A stretch of 41,900 nucleotides of DNA, taken from the NCBI RefSeq assembly GCF_026241895.1, contig NZ_JAPJIV010000036.1, positions 1-41,900 on the forward strand, read 5' to 3'. The notes under the pieces were generated by a model. The model did not search any database and was not told the origin of the DNA. It saw only the letters and a program-made list of their open reading frames with translations. This DNA is from Pseudomonas sp. RIT-562. GTDB taxonomy: Bacteria; Pseudomonadota; Gammaproteobacteria; Pseudomonadales; Pseudomonadaceae. Of the stretch, positions 31,721 through 41,262 are shown piece by piece. A program made the translations under genes and the position numbers. Positions within the stretch are counted from its first letter, which is position 1, and each line of letters opens with the position of its first letter.

Positions 31721-33106
31721 TTAGGGACGCGCCTCGGTGAAGCTTTGTTCACGCCCTTCATCCGGGTCGTCGGGTGAAGATTCATCGGTTTCGGGCTTAG
31801 GATCAGGTTCCGGCTCAGGCTCAGGCTCAGGCTCCGGTGGAACCGGATTCTGCATCTGGTCCTGCACCACCTGCTCATCCACCCGCGGATCGAGCGCCGC
31901 GACCAATGGCGAGCTCGACATACTGTCCGGCATCGCCACGTGGTGCAGCGGAGCGTCGTCCACCTGATGCAGGTTGGTCACCGCTTTCGGGCGGATCCGC
32001 CACACCAGCACCAACGCGAAGAAGCTGAAGAACGCATACAGCATCTGACTGCCGAACAGCTTCATCAACACGCCTGCCACTAATGGCCCGATGCTGGCGC
32101 CAACGCCATAGGTCACCAGCAGCATCGCGGTCAGCGAAACCCGCCGATCACCTTCAACGTGGTCATTGGAGAAGGCCACGGCCAGCGGATAAAGGCAGAA
32201 CTGCACCAGCGAGCAGAAGAAGCCGGCGATGAACAGCACCTCCAAGGGTACTTGCTTGAGGATCGCCAGCGGCAACGCGGTCACCGCCAGGGTGAACGCA
32301 AAGCAGCGGATCAACAACGCCCGGTCATAACGATCAGACAGCCAGCCCAGCGGCCACTGCACCAGCAGGCCGGCAAAAATGCAGCTACCCATGAACAGGC
32401 CGACCTGCTCGGTGGACAGCCCCTGCTGGGAGGCATAGAGCGGCGCCAGGCCGTAGAACGAGCCGACGATCAGGCCCGCGCCCAGCACCGTGCTCAATGA
32501 CTGCGGCACCCGCTTGATGAAGAATCGCGGCTCCATCGGCGCCGGATGCAGCGGCGCCGGGTGAATCCGTCGGGTCAGGGCCACCGGCACCAGGCACAGG
32601 GCGAAACACAGGGCCACCAGCATCAGCAGCTCCAGGCCCAGCGCCGGGTGCATGACCAGAATCAACTGACCCAGCACCAGCCCCAGGTAAGAGGCAATCA
32701 TGTAGCCGCTGAACACCAGGCCGCGCTGCTTGGCTTCGGCTTGCTCATTCAGCCAGCTCTCGATGACCATGTATTGGCACATCATGCCCAGGCCGACAAT
32801 CACCCGCAGGAACAGCCAGGCGGGCAGCCAGTCGATCAGGCCATGGCCGAGCACCGCTGCGCCGACGATCCCGGCACAGGCAGCATAAGCGCGGATATGC
32901 CCGACCCGGGCGATCAACCGGTGGCCGATTTTGCCACCCAGCACCAGGCCGAAATAGTTGGCCGCCATCAAGGCACCGACCCACAGGCTATCGACATTGT
33001 CGGCGGCCAGGCGCAGGCCCAGATAGGTACTCAACAAGCCCGAGCCGATCAACATCATCAGCGAGGCGAAATAAAGCGCTCGAAAGGATTTCCAGATTTG
33101 GCGCAT
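31721..33106 (-). CDS. MFS transporter with an acidic proline-rich C-terminal tail
   Basis: This is a 461-residue major facilitator protein. Twelve hydrophobic segments fill about residues 10-385. GGKIGHRLIARVGHIRAYA after helix 2 is the MFS loop motif, and GWLSDRYDRALLIR is its repeat in the second half. The order and the ESWLNEQAEAKQRG segment resemble the YcaD/YfkF group, whose substrates are unknown. The cytoplasmic tail (about 425-461) has alternating Pro-Glu and Pro-Asp pairs, coded by repeats of a 6-base unit (about 31800-31840), a place where length could vary by slippage. It is 70 bases downstream of the ligase gene start-side neighbour in the same direction and may share its transcript. 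Confidence 0.85.
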   Translation of the reverse strand: MRQIWKSFRALYFASLMMLIGSGLLSTYLGLRLAADNVDSLWVGALMAANYFGLVLGGKIGHRLIARVGHIRAYAACAGIVGAAVLGHGLIDWLPAWLFLRVIVGLGMMCQYMVIESWLNEQAEAKQRGLVFSGYMIASYLGLVLGQLILVMHPALGLELLMLVALCFALCLVPVALTRRIHPAPLHPAPMEPRFFIKRVPQSLSTVLGAGLIVGSFYGLAPLYASQQGLSTEQVGLFMGSCIFAGLLVQWPLGWLSDRYDRALLIRCFAFTLAVTALPLAILKQVPLEVLFIAGFFCSLVQFCLYPLAVAFSNDHVEGDRRVSLTAMLLVTYGVGASIGPLVAGVLMKLFGSQMLYAFFSFFALVLVWRIRPKAVTNLHQVDDAPLHHVAMPDSMSSSPLVAALDPRVDEQVVQDQMQNPVPPEPEPEPEPEPDPKPETDESSPDDPDEGREQSFTEARP

Positions 33107-33137
33107 CGGCGTTCCGAGCGGCTCCTTGCAGTAAGTG

Positions 33138-33163
33138 TCGGGCTATCCGAAAAGATAGCCCGA
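33138..33163. terminator. Hairpin between the polyamine ligase and MFS genes
   Basis: TCGGGCTATC and GATAGCCCGA form a perfect 10-bp stem with a CGAAAA loop, 13 bases after the stop of the upstream gene. There is no T-run, so it may be an mRNA-stabilising or leaky stop. Confidence 0.5.
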
Positions 33164-33176
33164 TGGCGCTGATTCG

Positions 33177-34520
33177 TCAGGCCTGGGCGGCCAGGACACG
33201 ACGCTCCCAGGGAGTAATTTCGTCAAAGAAGCTGGTCAACTCAAGGGTCTTCGAAGCGACGTAGCCTTCGATGAACTCCTTGCCAAACAGTTCCTTCGCC
33301 AATTGACTACGTTTCAGACGCTCGAGAGCGGCATGCAAGGTACAGGGCAACGAAAGATTATCCGGCACCTCGAACTCACCCTGGATAGGCTCGCTCGGTT
33401 CCAGTTGATTTTCGATGCCATGCAGCCCGGCAGCGAGGCTCGCGGCAATCGCCAGATAAGGGTTGGCATCCGCTCCCGGCAAGCGGTTCTCGACCCGTCG
33501 GGCGAGCGGCGAACTGGCAGGAATGCGCAAGCCGGCCGAGCGATTGTCGTGGGACCAGCAGGCATTGTTCGGCGAAGCAAACGGATGGCACAAGCGCTGA
33601 TAGGAGTTCACATTCGGCGCAAATAACGCGGTGAAGTCCGCCATGCCCGCCTGCTGCCCCGCGATAAAGTGACGGAACAGCGCAGTTGGCTCCCCCGCCG
33701 GGTCGCTGAAGACATTGTTGCTGGTGCCGATCTCGACGATGCTTTGATGGATATGCATCGAGCTGCCGGGTGTGTGTGCCAGCGGTTTAGCCATGCATAC
33801 CACGATCAAGCCATGTTTGAGCGCCACTTCCTTGAGCAGGTGCTTGAACAGGAACGTCTGGTCGGCCAGCAGCAAGGGATCGCCATGCAGCAGATTGATT
33901 TCGAACTGGCTCACGCCCATTTCGTGCATGAAGGTATCGCGGGGCAGGCCAAGCGCGGCCATGCATTCGTAGACTTCACTGAAGAAGGGCCGCAAGCCAT
34001 TGTTGGAGCTGATACTGAACGCGGATTGGCCGTCTTCGCGGCGACCGTCCAGGCCCAACGGTGGCTGGAACCCCAGCGTCGGGTCTGGGTTGGGCGCGAA
34101 CACGAAAAACTCCAGCTCGGTCGCCACCACAGGTGCCAGGCCGAGGGACGCATAACGGGCGATAACCGCCTTGAGCTGGCCACGGGTCGACAGGTTCGAG
34201 CTTTCACCACTGAGCTCATCGGCATCACAAATCGCCAGCGCACGAGGGTGCTTGCTCCAGGGCAGGCGATGGATTTGCGCAGGATCCGGAACCAGCGCCA
34301 GGTCGCCGTCATCGCTGCCGTAGAAGCGCGCAGGCGGATACCCGCCCATGATGCATTGCAGCATCACTCCCCGCGCCAGTTGCAGGCGGCGACCTTCGAG
34401 GAATCCCTCGGCGGTCATCACCTTGCCACGTGGCACACCGTTCAAATCCGGAGTGACACATTCGATCTCATCAATGCCCGTCAGTCGCTGAGCGAGTGAG
34501 CGCTGGCCATCGGTTGTCAT
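33177..34520 (-). CDS. Glutamine synthetase family protein, probably gamma-glutamyl-polyamine synthetase
   Basis: This codes for 447 residues of the GS fold. The N-terminal beta-grasp domain has ECVTPDLNGVPRGKVM. The catalytic domain has VATELEFFVF (metal-binding Glu), GVSQFEINL, GSSMHIHQSI (ATP- and metal-binding His), NVNSYQRL, RSAGLRIP and ADANPYLAIAASLAAGL. In Pseudomonas such PuuA/SpuI-like proteins ligate glutamate to putrescine or other polyamines, the first step of their breakdown. It lacks the adenylylation loop of GlnA. No other puu or spu genes are in the window, so the substrate is inferred only. The ATG at 34520 has AAGGA 8 bases upstream. Confidence 0.87.
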   Translation of the reverse strand: MTTDGQRSLAQRLTGIDEIECVTPDLNGVPRGKVMTAEGFLEGRRLQLARGVMLQCIMGGYPPARFYGSDDGDLALVPDPAQIHRLPWSKHPRALAICDADELSGESSNLSTRGQLKAVIARYASLGLAPVVATELEFFVFAPNPDPTLGFQPPLGLDGRREDGQSAFSISSNNGLRPFFSEVYECMAALGLPRDTFMHEMGVSQFEINLLHGDPLLLADQTFLFKHLLKEVALKHGLIVVCMAKPLAHTPGSSMHIHQSIVEIGTSNNVFSDPAGEPTALFRHFIAGQQAGMADFTALFAPNVNSYQRLCHPFASPNNACWSHDNRSAGLRIPASSPLARRVENRLPGADANPYLAIAASLAAGLHGIENQLEPSEPIQGEFEVPDNLSLPCTLHAALERLKRSQLAKELFGKEFIEGYVASKTLELTSFFDEITPWERRVLAAQA

Positions 34521-34616
34521 GACGCAATCCTTGTTATTGTGCGAGCCGCAAGGGCAACCCGTACAAAATAGGCTCCGCGTGTTCGGAATATCAAGCAGCG
34601 TCAGGCAAAAAGAATT

Positions 34617-35309
34617 TCAGGGCAGATAAAGGCTGAACAAACCGCCGCCCAATGAACCGCCATTGCCGATCTCGGTACGCCCTTGCACGCCATTACGCTG
34701 ATGCAGCGCAGCGATCCGCCCGGCGAAGTACAGGCCCAATCCGGTACTGCCGGTGGAGTGGTTGATTCCCTGCATGTAATCGGCCTGACGCTCGATCATC
34801 TGCGGCGAGTACCCCTCGCCATCGTCATTGACCGTGATCACCAGCTGCCCGGCCGCATCACTGACGCTGATCAGCACCGCGTGGCGAGCGTAACGGATGG
34901 CGTTGTTGATGCAATTACCCAGCACCGAGGCAATCAGCTCGCGGTCGAAGAAGCCCAGGGGGCTCAACGGGTCGACTTCGAAGGTCGCCATGATGCCGCG
35001 GCTGGCGAACACATCCTGATGACAGGCCAGCTGCGCCTCGATGAAATCGTCCAGCTCATGGTAGGCCGGCTGCAACGGCAGCTGGTTGATGCCCAGCTTG
35101 TACAGCCCCAACAGCTGCACCAGCATGCCATTAAGGTGGGCGAATTCGAATTCGATCACGCCCTGCTCCGGTGCCTGCCGCGCAGGCTCGGGCAAACGTG
35201 CAAGCCATTGGCTGTGCGCCTGCATCAGCATGGCCAGGGAGTTCTTCATGTCGTGCACGGTGGAAGCAATTACCGTGGAAAAGTCCAGTGCCGGTTCGTT
35301 CTGGTTCAT
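34617..35309 (-). CDS. Small soluble sensor histidine kinase
   Basis: This codes for 230 residues from ATG 35309. It has no membrane segment and no sensor domain. The dimerisation helix has the H-box STVHDMKNSLAMLM (His near residue 18), an HDxKN variant. The HATPase domain has the N-box LGNCINNAIRYA, the G1-box NDDGEGYSP and the G2-box STGLGLYFAGRIA. The start overlaps the stop of the preceding REC-TPR gene (ATGA, 35306-35309), so the two are made together and the kinase probably phosphorylates or dephosphorylates that regulator. The input signal must come from a partner protein or through the TPR domain. Confidence 0.88.
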   Translation of the reverse strand: MNQNEPALDFSTVIASTVHDMKNSLAMLMQAHSQWLARLPEPARQAPEQGVIEFEFAHLNGMLVQLLGLYKLGINQLPLQPAYHELDDFIEAQLACHQDVFASRGIMATFEVDPLSPLGFFDRELIASVLGNCINNAIRYARHAVLISVSDAAGQLVITVNDDGEGYSPQMIERQADYMQGINHSTGSTGLGLYFAGRIAALHQRNGVQGRTEIGNGGSLGGGLFSLYLP

Positions 35310-36910
35310 GCGCCGAACGCCTTGATTTTCAGTTTCTGGTAGCGCGGGAAGCGCGGATCGGAGTCGGGCATCAGGCCGACCATTTTCAGGCAGGTCTGGC
35401 ACTCGACGAGTTCAACTGAAGGCACACTGGTATCGGTGCCGTGCAGCAACGACTGCGCCATGTTCAGCGCAATGCTGATGTTCTTCGGCTGCAGCCCCAG
35501 GGCCTTGCGAAACACTGCCCGGGCTTCCACCAGGTTGCCGGTCTTGTACACCCGCACGCCCTGGCGATTGAGGTCGGCGGCCAGGTTGCCCGAATTGAGA
35601 ATGGCCGGATCATCGGTCAGCTTGGCGATACCCTTCATCACCGTCGGATCGTCGCCATAGATTTCCGCACAGTTTTTCAGCATCGAAGCGCCTGCGTCGG
35701 GCTGTCCGAGCATCTGCAGCTGCTTGGCCACCAGCAACGCCGCCTCGGCGCTCATGAACTGTTCCATGCCATCGAGCCGCTGCATGGCTTGTTCGGTGAG
35801 TTTTTCGGCGGTTTCGGCATCGTTGAGCAGCAGGCTGGTGGCCTTCATCAGGCGTGCGCGGATCTGCAGGCCAGGATCGGATGGGTTGTCCTTGGCCACG
35901 GCGCTCAGCGTCGTGTTGATCTCCAGCCGGGTGCGAGTATCCAGGCCCTTGTCGCTGCCTTTGCTGATCAAGGCATGGGCCAGGCCGAGATTGCTCTCGG
36001 CATCCTTGAAACGTGATTGGGCCCCTTGTGCCACCGCCTGGCGATACGCCTTGGAAGCCGTCTCGAAATCCTCGTTGACCATCGCCAGCTTGCCCAGTTG
36101 CGCCTGGCGACGCACCGCCAGGGGCGACAGGCGGATAGCATCTTCCAGTACCCGCTGGGCGCCTTGGGTATTGCCTTCGGCCACCAGCACATCGGCCATG
36201 CCGTCGTAGAGCGCAGGCATCATCGGAAATGCTTTCAGGGCCTTTTCGTACACGCCCTTGGCCTGGGTGATCTGCCCGCGCTTGAACAACAACTTGCCCA
36301 GGCCGGCGAACGCCCAGGGCAACGGCCGATCGGCGATGATGCTGTCGTAGAGACGCTCCAGCGCCTCGTTCTGATTCAAGTCGCGCAGCGCATCAGCTCG
36401 GTAACGCAGGCACAGCGGCGAGTAGCGGATGTCCTGCTTGCACAAGGCAATGCAGGCGTTGAGCACTTCCAGCGGTTTACCGCGATCGAGGGCCTGCAGG
36501 ATCGGCTTGAGCAAGGTCTTGCGCTGTACCAGTCGCTCCAGGCGCTGGGCCAGGCCGGATCGGTTGAAAGGCTTGGTCAGGTAAGCATCGGGCTCATGCT
36601 CCAGGGCGCTCAACACCATGGCCTGGCTGGTTTCGGCAGTCACCATCACGAACACGCTTTCATGGCTGATCAACTTCTCGACCATCAGGTCTTCGAGCAC
36701 CTGTTGACCGTTTTTCTTGCCGTCGCCCAGGTGGAAGTCCTGCAGGATAAAATCGTAGGCCTTCTGCGAACACATGCGCAGCGCCTGCTCGCCGGTATCG
36801 GCGGTATCCACGTCCTTGATTCCCAGTTCCCGAAGCATCGAGCGGACTGAACTGCGGAAATCCGAAAAATCATCGACGATCAGGAAACGCTTTTGGTGAT
36901 ACGACAGCAT
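35306..36910 (-). CDS. Response regulator with a C-terminal TPR array
   Basis: This codes for 534 residues from ATG 36910; an in-frame ATG at 36943 would add 11 residues, and neither has a strong ribosome site. The receiver domain (about 5-130) is complete: FLIVDDFSDFRSSV, the phospho-acceptor in FILQDFHLGDG (Asp near 57), a Thr in FVMVTAETS and a Lys in YLTKPFNRSG. The remainder is helical with TPR-like units, for example PWAFAGLGKLLFKRGQITQA, LYDGMADVLVAEGN and LVEARAVFRKALGLQPKN. The output is therefore protein binding rather than DNA binding. It forms an operon with the small kinase. The family is common in Pseudomonas, but I know no firmly established function. Confidence 0.88.
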   Translation of the reverse strand: MLSYHQKRFLIVDDFSDFRSSVRSMLRELGIKDVDTADTGEQALRMCSQKAYDFILQDFHLGDGKKNGQQVLEDLMVEKLISHESVFVMVTAETSQAMVLSALEHEPDAYLTKPFNRSGLAQRLERLVQRKTLLKPILQALDRGKPLEVLNACIALCKQDIRYSPLCLRYRADALRDLNQNEALERLYDSIIADRPLPWAFAGLGKLLFKRGQITQAKGVYEKALKAFPMMPALYDGMADVLVAEGNTQGAQRVLEDAIRLSPLAVRRQAQLGKLAMVNEDFETASKAYRQAVAQGAQSRFKDAESNLGLAHALISKGSDKGLDTRTRLEINTTLSAVAKDNPSDPGLQIRARLMKATSLLLNDAETAEKLTEQAMQRLDGMEQFMSAEAALLVAKQLQMLGQPDAGASMLKNCAEIYGDDPTVMKGIAKLTDDPAILNSGNLAADLNRQGVRVYKTGNLVEARAVFRKALGLQPKNISIALNMAQSLLHGTDTSVPSVELVECQTCLKMVGLMPDSDPRFPRYQKLKIKAFGA

Positions 36911-37118
36911 CGAGGATTTCCAGGCAGTTTGAGAAAATGACATAGGCCGTTCGGGTTATCGGCCACAAGTGCAGTTCTCTTGAGAGGCGCGATGCTCGTG
37001 TGCGCGGTAAAAAATAAGCGGTGCAATCAAAAAAAACAGGATTATCCTGAATCTCTGACATCCGCTTTCCAGCCAACAGTCACTCGGCGGCCACCGAACA
37101 CCGCCTAAGGCAGAAGAC

Positions 37119-40100
37119 ATGACCTCCAATCCCGAGCACTCAGCCACCAACGCGCCTGCGCGCAGGGCGTTGAGTCCCAGCACCCTGGATTTTCCAGTGG
37201 TGGGGATCGGTGCCTCGGCGGGCGGTTTGCAGGCCATCAAGCTGTTTTTCGAAAACATGCCCCAGGACAACGGCATGGCGTTTGTGATCGTGCTGCACTT
37301 GTCGCCGGACCATCAGAGCATCGCCGACAAGATCATCCAGGAATCGACCAAGATGCCGGTCCTGCAGGTGACGCAAACCGTGCCCATCGAGAAGAACCAG
37401 GTCTACGTGATCGCGCCGGGCCAACGCCTGGCCATGAACGACGGCCTGCTGGAAGTCAGTGCCGCAGACCCGCAGGAAGGCCGCCATTCGCCCATCGACC
37501 TGTTCTTTCGTGACCTCGCCGATGTACACCGCGAGCGTGCCTTTTGCCTCGTCCTTTCGGGCACCGGCACCGACGGCGCGGTGGGCCTGTCGCGCATCAA
37601 GGAACAGGGCGGAGTCACCCTGGCCCAGGCGCCGGAAGACGCCGAGTTCGACGGCATGCCCCGCGCCGCCATCGATACACGGATGGTCGACCTGGTGCTG
37701 CCGGTAGTGGAGATGCCGCAAAAGCTGCTGGAACTGTGGCGCAACTCCCGAGAGATTCGCTTACCCTCGACTAACGACCCGCAATTGCAAGCCATTGCTT
37801 GCATATCTGAACGTGATGCACTGGTGGCCGAGCAACTGCTGTTCGACATCCTGATCCAATTGCGCACGGGCACCGGCCACGACTTCAAGCACTACAAGCG
37901 CGCTACCGTGTTGCGCCGAATTGAGCGCAGGATGCAGGTCACCGGGCAGCCGGACCTGGCCGGTTATTACCACTATCTGCAAAACAATCCGGAAGAAACC
38001 ACGGCCCTGCTGGCGGACATGCTGATCGGTGTGACCAACTTCTTTCGCGATCGCGAAGCCTTCGAAGCACTCGAACGCGAGGTGGTGCCGCAACTGGTGA
38101 GCGCCGTATCCTCTGCCCGCCCGGAAAAAGAGGAAATTCGCATCTGGTCCGCCGGCTGCTCCACCGGCGAAGAAGTCTACAGCCTGGCCATGCTGCTCAC
38201 CGATCAACTGCAGGTCGATGCCAGCACCGCGTCCCTGCAACTGTTTGCCACCGATATCGATGAACGAGCCATCAGCGTTGGCCGGGCGGGTCTATATCCG
38301 CAAGCCATCATCACCGACGTGCCGCCAGCACGCTTGCGGCACTATTTTGCCAAGGAAGATGACCACTACCGGATCCGCAAGGAAATTCGCGAGAAAGTAT
38401 TGTTCGCCAAGCACAGCCTGCTGTCCGACCCGCCGTTTTCGCAGATCGACTTGATAGTCTGCCGTAACCTGCTGATCTATCTCGATCGCGAAGTGCAGCG
38501 TGAAATCCTGCAGATGTTCCACTTCGCCCTGCGCCCCGGTGGCTTCCTGTTTCTCGGCTCCTCGGAGAGCGCGGACGCCTGCAATGAGCTGTTTGTCCCG
38601 GTGGATAAGCGCAACCGGATTTTCCGCGCCAAGACCGGCACCGCCAACAGCCGGCGGACGCCAACGATGCCTCGCGGCGGCTATGTGCGCAGCAACGTGT
38701 CACGCGAGGCACCGCAGAGCAGTGTGCAGCGCAAATCGTCTTTCGCCGACATCCACCAACGCGCGCTCGAGCAGTCGGCTCCACCGAGCGTGATCGTCGA
38801 TGCCAATGCCGACATCCTGCACATGAGCGAGAGCGCCGGGCGTTTCCTGCGTCATGTGGGCGGTGAGTTATCGCGCAATCTGTTGACGCTGATCTTGCCC
38901 GAGCTGCGCCTGGAGATCCGCACGACGCTGTTCCAGGTTCAACAGAGTGGCCTGTCGGTGAAATCCCGAGAAGTACCGATCACCCGCGATGATCGGCGAT
39001 ACTTCATCGACCTTGTGGCGCATCCCTATAAGGAAGAAGACTCCGACGGCGAGTATGTCCTGGTGATCTTCGAAGAAGTGGAAGTCGACCCTATGGAGTT
39101 GGCTGCCACCACTGTGCTGCAGACGGAAAGCCAGGTGCTGTCCAACCTTGAGCGCGAACTGCAACGAACCAAGCTGCACTTGCAGGACACCATTGAGCAA
39201 TCGGAAGTCTCCAGCGAAGAGCTCAAGGCCTCGAATGAGGAAATGCAGGCGATCAACGAAGAACTGCGCTCGGCCACCGAAGAGCTGGAAACCAGCAAGG
39301 AAGAACTGCAGTCGATCAACGAAGAGCTGCTGACGGTCAACTTCGAGCTGAAAACCAAAGTCGAAGAAACCGACAAGATCAACGATTACCTGACCAACCT
39401 GATCGCCTCGACCGATATCGCCACGGTGTTTGTCGACCGCAGCATGCGCATCAAATGGTTTACCCCACGCGCCACCGAGATTTTCAGCATGCTGCCGGTA
39501 GACACCGGACGCTCCCTGCTCGACATCACTCATCGACTCGATTACGAAAATCTCGCCGGCGATGCAGCCTTGGTGTTCGAGTCGCTGAACATGATCGAGC
39601 GCGAGGTTGTCAGCTCCGAGGGGCGCTGGTATATCGCCCGGCTGCTGCCCTACCGCTCCAGCGAAGATCATATCGACGGCACCGTGCTGACATTCATCGA
39701 TATCACCAAACGCCGTGCCGCCGAAGAAGAACTGCGCCTGGGCGAAGAAAGGATGCGACTGGTCGCTGAAAGTACTCGCGACTACGCCATCATCACGCTG
39801 GACGAACTCGGCGTGATCACCAGCTGGAACAAGGGCGCCGAGCTGATCTTCGGCTATGGTAAAGCCGAGACTGAGGGTGCCTATTACGACTTTATCTTCC
39901 CGGATGAAGACCGTGCCGCCGGCGTGCCTGCAAACGAGCTATTGGCCGCCCGTACTCTTGGGCGCTGCGAAGACGAGCGCTGGCATCAGCGCAAGGACGG
40001 CAGCCGTTTCTACTGCAGCGGCGAAGTCACGCTGCTCAAGGGCGATATCCTTAAAGGCTTCGTCAAGATCGCCAGGGACCTCACCGGTCACAAACGCCAG

Positions 40101-41252
40101 ACGGAGGCACAGAGCCAGGAACTGGCGAAGACGCGCAATACCAATTACCTCAAGGATGAGTTCTTCGCAGTCATGTCCCATGAGCTCAAGCATCCGCTGA
40201 ACCTGATCCAGCTCAACGCCGAATTGTTGCGTCGCCTGCCGATCACTCGCACCGCTCCTCCTGCCGCGAAGGCGATCAATACCATTTGTGAAGCGGTCAC
40301 CAGTCAGGCGCGGATCATCGACGATCTGCTGGATGTGGCACGAGTCAGGACCGGCAAGCTCAGGCTCAAACCCGTCGCCGTAGACTTGTGCAAGGTCCTG
40401 CGTGATATCTACACCGTGGTGCTTAACGAACAGCATGATGTGACGGTAGAACTGCTGATACCGACCTCAGCGCTGTTCATCCAGGCTGATCCTACTCGTC
40501 TGGAGCAGATCATCTGGAACCTGGTGAACAACGCCTTGAAGTTCACCCCGCCCAAGGGTCGAGTGCAGTTGATCGCCAGTGAGGCCGGGAAAATGGCGCG
40601 CCTGGACATCAAGGATAACGGCGCCGGGATTGCCGCGGAAAACCTGGAGCATGTGTTCGATTTGTTCGGCCAGGCCGAGAAGCAGCATGCCACTCACAAC
40701 CGGGAAGGGCTGGGAATCGGTTTGTCACTGGTGCGTCAGTTGGCCGAGGCACAACGCGGAACGGTTGAAGTGCATTCTGGCGGATTGGGTACCGGGTGCA
40801 CCTTTACCGTGTACCTGCCGCGGCTGGAGAACGAGCAGGAACTGGACTTGCCGCAGGAAACCGAGAAAGAGAACGGGCGACTGAGTGGTTTGACCATCCT
40901 GCTGGTCGACGACTCTCCTGACGTGCTCGACACCTTGAAGATGCTGCTGGAGATGGAGGATGCGCAGGTTATCGCTTTTAATCATCCAGTGGCGGCGCTG
41001 GACGCGGCTCGAAGCACGGTCTTCGACCTGATGATTTCGGATCTGGGCATGCCGGTAATGAACGGCCAGGAGTTGATCAGCGCCCTGCGTCAGCTGCCGC
41101 TGGTCAAGGACGTGCCGGCCATTGCATTGACGGGTTATGGAGCCCAGAACGACGTCCAGAAGTCCCGACAATCAGGGTTCAACCAGCACATCGGCAAACC
41201 CGTGTCCTATGATGAGCTGATTGAAACCATCGAAGGGTTGCGACGCATCTGA
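37119..41252 (+). CDS. CheB-CheR-PAS-PAS-histidine kinase-REC fusion protein
   Basis: This is a 1377-residue soluble multidomain signalling protein. The CheB methylesterase domain (about 25-205) has the Ser in GIGASAGG (residue 33), the His in IVLHLSPDH (residue 60) and the Asp in SGTGTDGAVG. The CheR domain (about 225-510) has IGVTNFFRD, the SAM motif IWSAGCSTGEEVYS (about 342) and DLIVCRNLLIYLD. A long coiled coil rich in SxEELKxxNEE repeats (about 655-755) precedes two PAS domains (about 757-865 and 878-995). HisKA follows with MSHELKHPLNLIQ (His near 1019), then a HATPase with NLVNNALKF and GLGIGLSLVRQL, and a C-terminal REC with VDDSPDV and MISDLGMPVMNG. All catalytic residues look intact. 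The ATG 37119 has AAGG upstream. It is divergent from the REC-TPR gene across 208 bases. Confidence 0.95.
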   Translation: MTSNPEHSATNAPARRALSPSTLDFPVVGIGASAGGLQAIKLFFENMPQDNGMAFVIVLHLSPDHQSIADKIIQESTKMPVLQVTQTVPIEKNQVYVIAPGQRLAMNDGLLEVSAADPQEGRHSPIDLFFRDLADVHRERAFCLVLSGTGTDGAVGLSRIKEQGGVTLAQAPEDAEFDGMPRAAIDTRMVDLVLPVVEMPQKLLELWRNSREIRLPSTNDPQLQAIACISERDALVAEQLLFDILIQLRTGTGHDFKHYKRATVLRRIERRMQVTGQPDLAGYYHYLQNNPEETTALLADMLIGVTNFFRDREAFEALEREVVPQLVSAVSSARPEKEEIRIWSAGCSTGEEVYSLAMLLTDQLQVDASTASLQLFATDIDERAISVGRAGLYPQAIITDVPPARLRHYFAKEDDHYRIRKEIREKVLFAKHSLLSDPPFSQIDLIVCRNLLIYLDREVQREILQMFHFALRPGGFLFLGSSESADACNELFVPVDKRNRIFRAKTGTANSRRTPTMPRGGYVRSNVSREAPQSSVQRKSSFADIHQRALEQSAPPSVIVDANADILHMSESAGRFLRHVGGELSRNLLTLILPELRLEIRTTLFQVQQSGLSVKSREVPITRDDRRYFIDLVAHPYKEEDSDGEYVLVIFEEVEVDPMELAATTVLQTESQVLSNLERELQRTKLHLQDTIEQSEVSSEELKASNEEMQAINEELRSATEELETSKEELQSINEELLTVNFELKTKVEETDKINDYLTNLIASTDIATVFVDRSMRIKWFTPRATEIFSMLPVDTGRSLLDITHRLDYENLAGDAALVFESLNMIEREVVSSEGRWYIARLLPYRSSEDHIDGTVLTFIDITKRRAAEEELRLGEERMRLVAESTRDYAIITLDELGVITSWNKGAELIFGYGKAETEGAYYDFIFPDEDRAAGVPANELLAARTLGRCEDERWHQRKDGSRFYCSGEVTLLKGDILKGFVKIARDLTGHKRQTEAQSQELAKTRNTNYLKDEFFAVMSHELKHPLNLIQLNAELLRRLPITRTAPPAAKAINTICEAVTSQARIIDDLLDVARVRTGKLRLKPVAVDLCKVLRDIYTVVLNEQHDVTVELLIPTSALFIQADPTRLEQIIWNLVNNALKFTPPKGRVQLIASEAGKMARLDIKDNGAGIAAENLEHVFDLFGQAEKQHATHNREGLGIGLSLVRQLAEAQRGTVEVHSGGLGTGCTFTVYLPRLENEQELDLPQETEKENGRLSGLTILLVDDSPDVLDTLKMLLEMEDAQVIAFNHPVAALDAARSTVFDLMISDLGMPVMNGQELISALRQLPLVKDVPAIALTGYGAQNDVQKSRQSGFNQHIGKPVSYDELIETIEGLRRI

Positions 41253-41262
41253 ATTAATGCCG

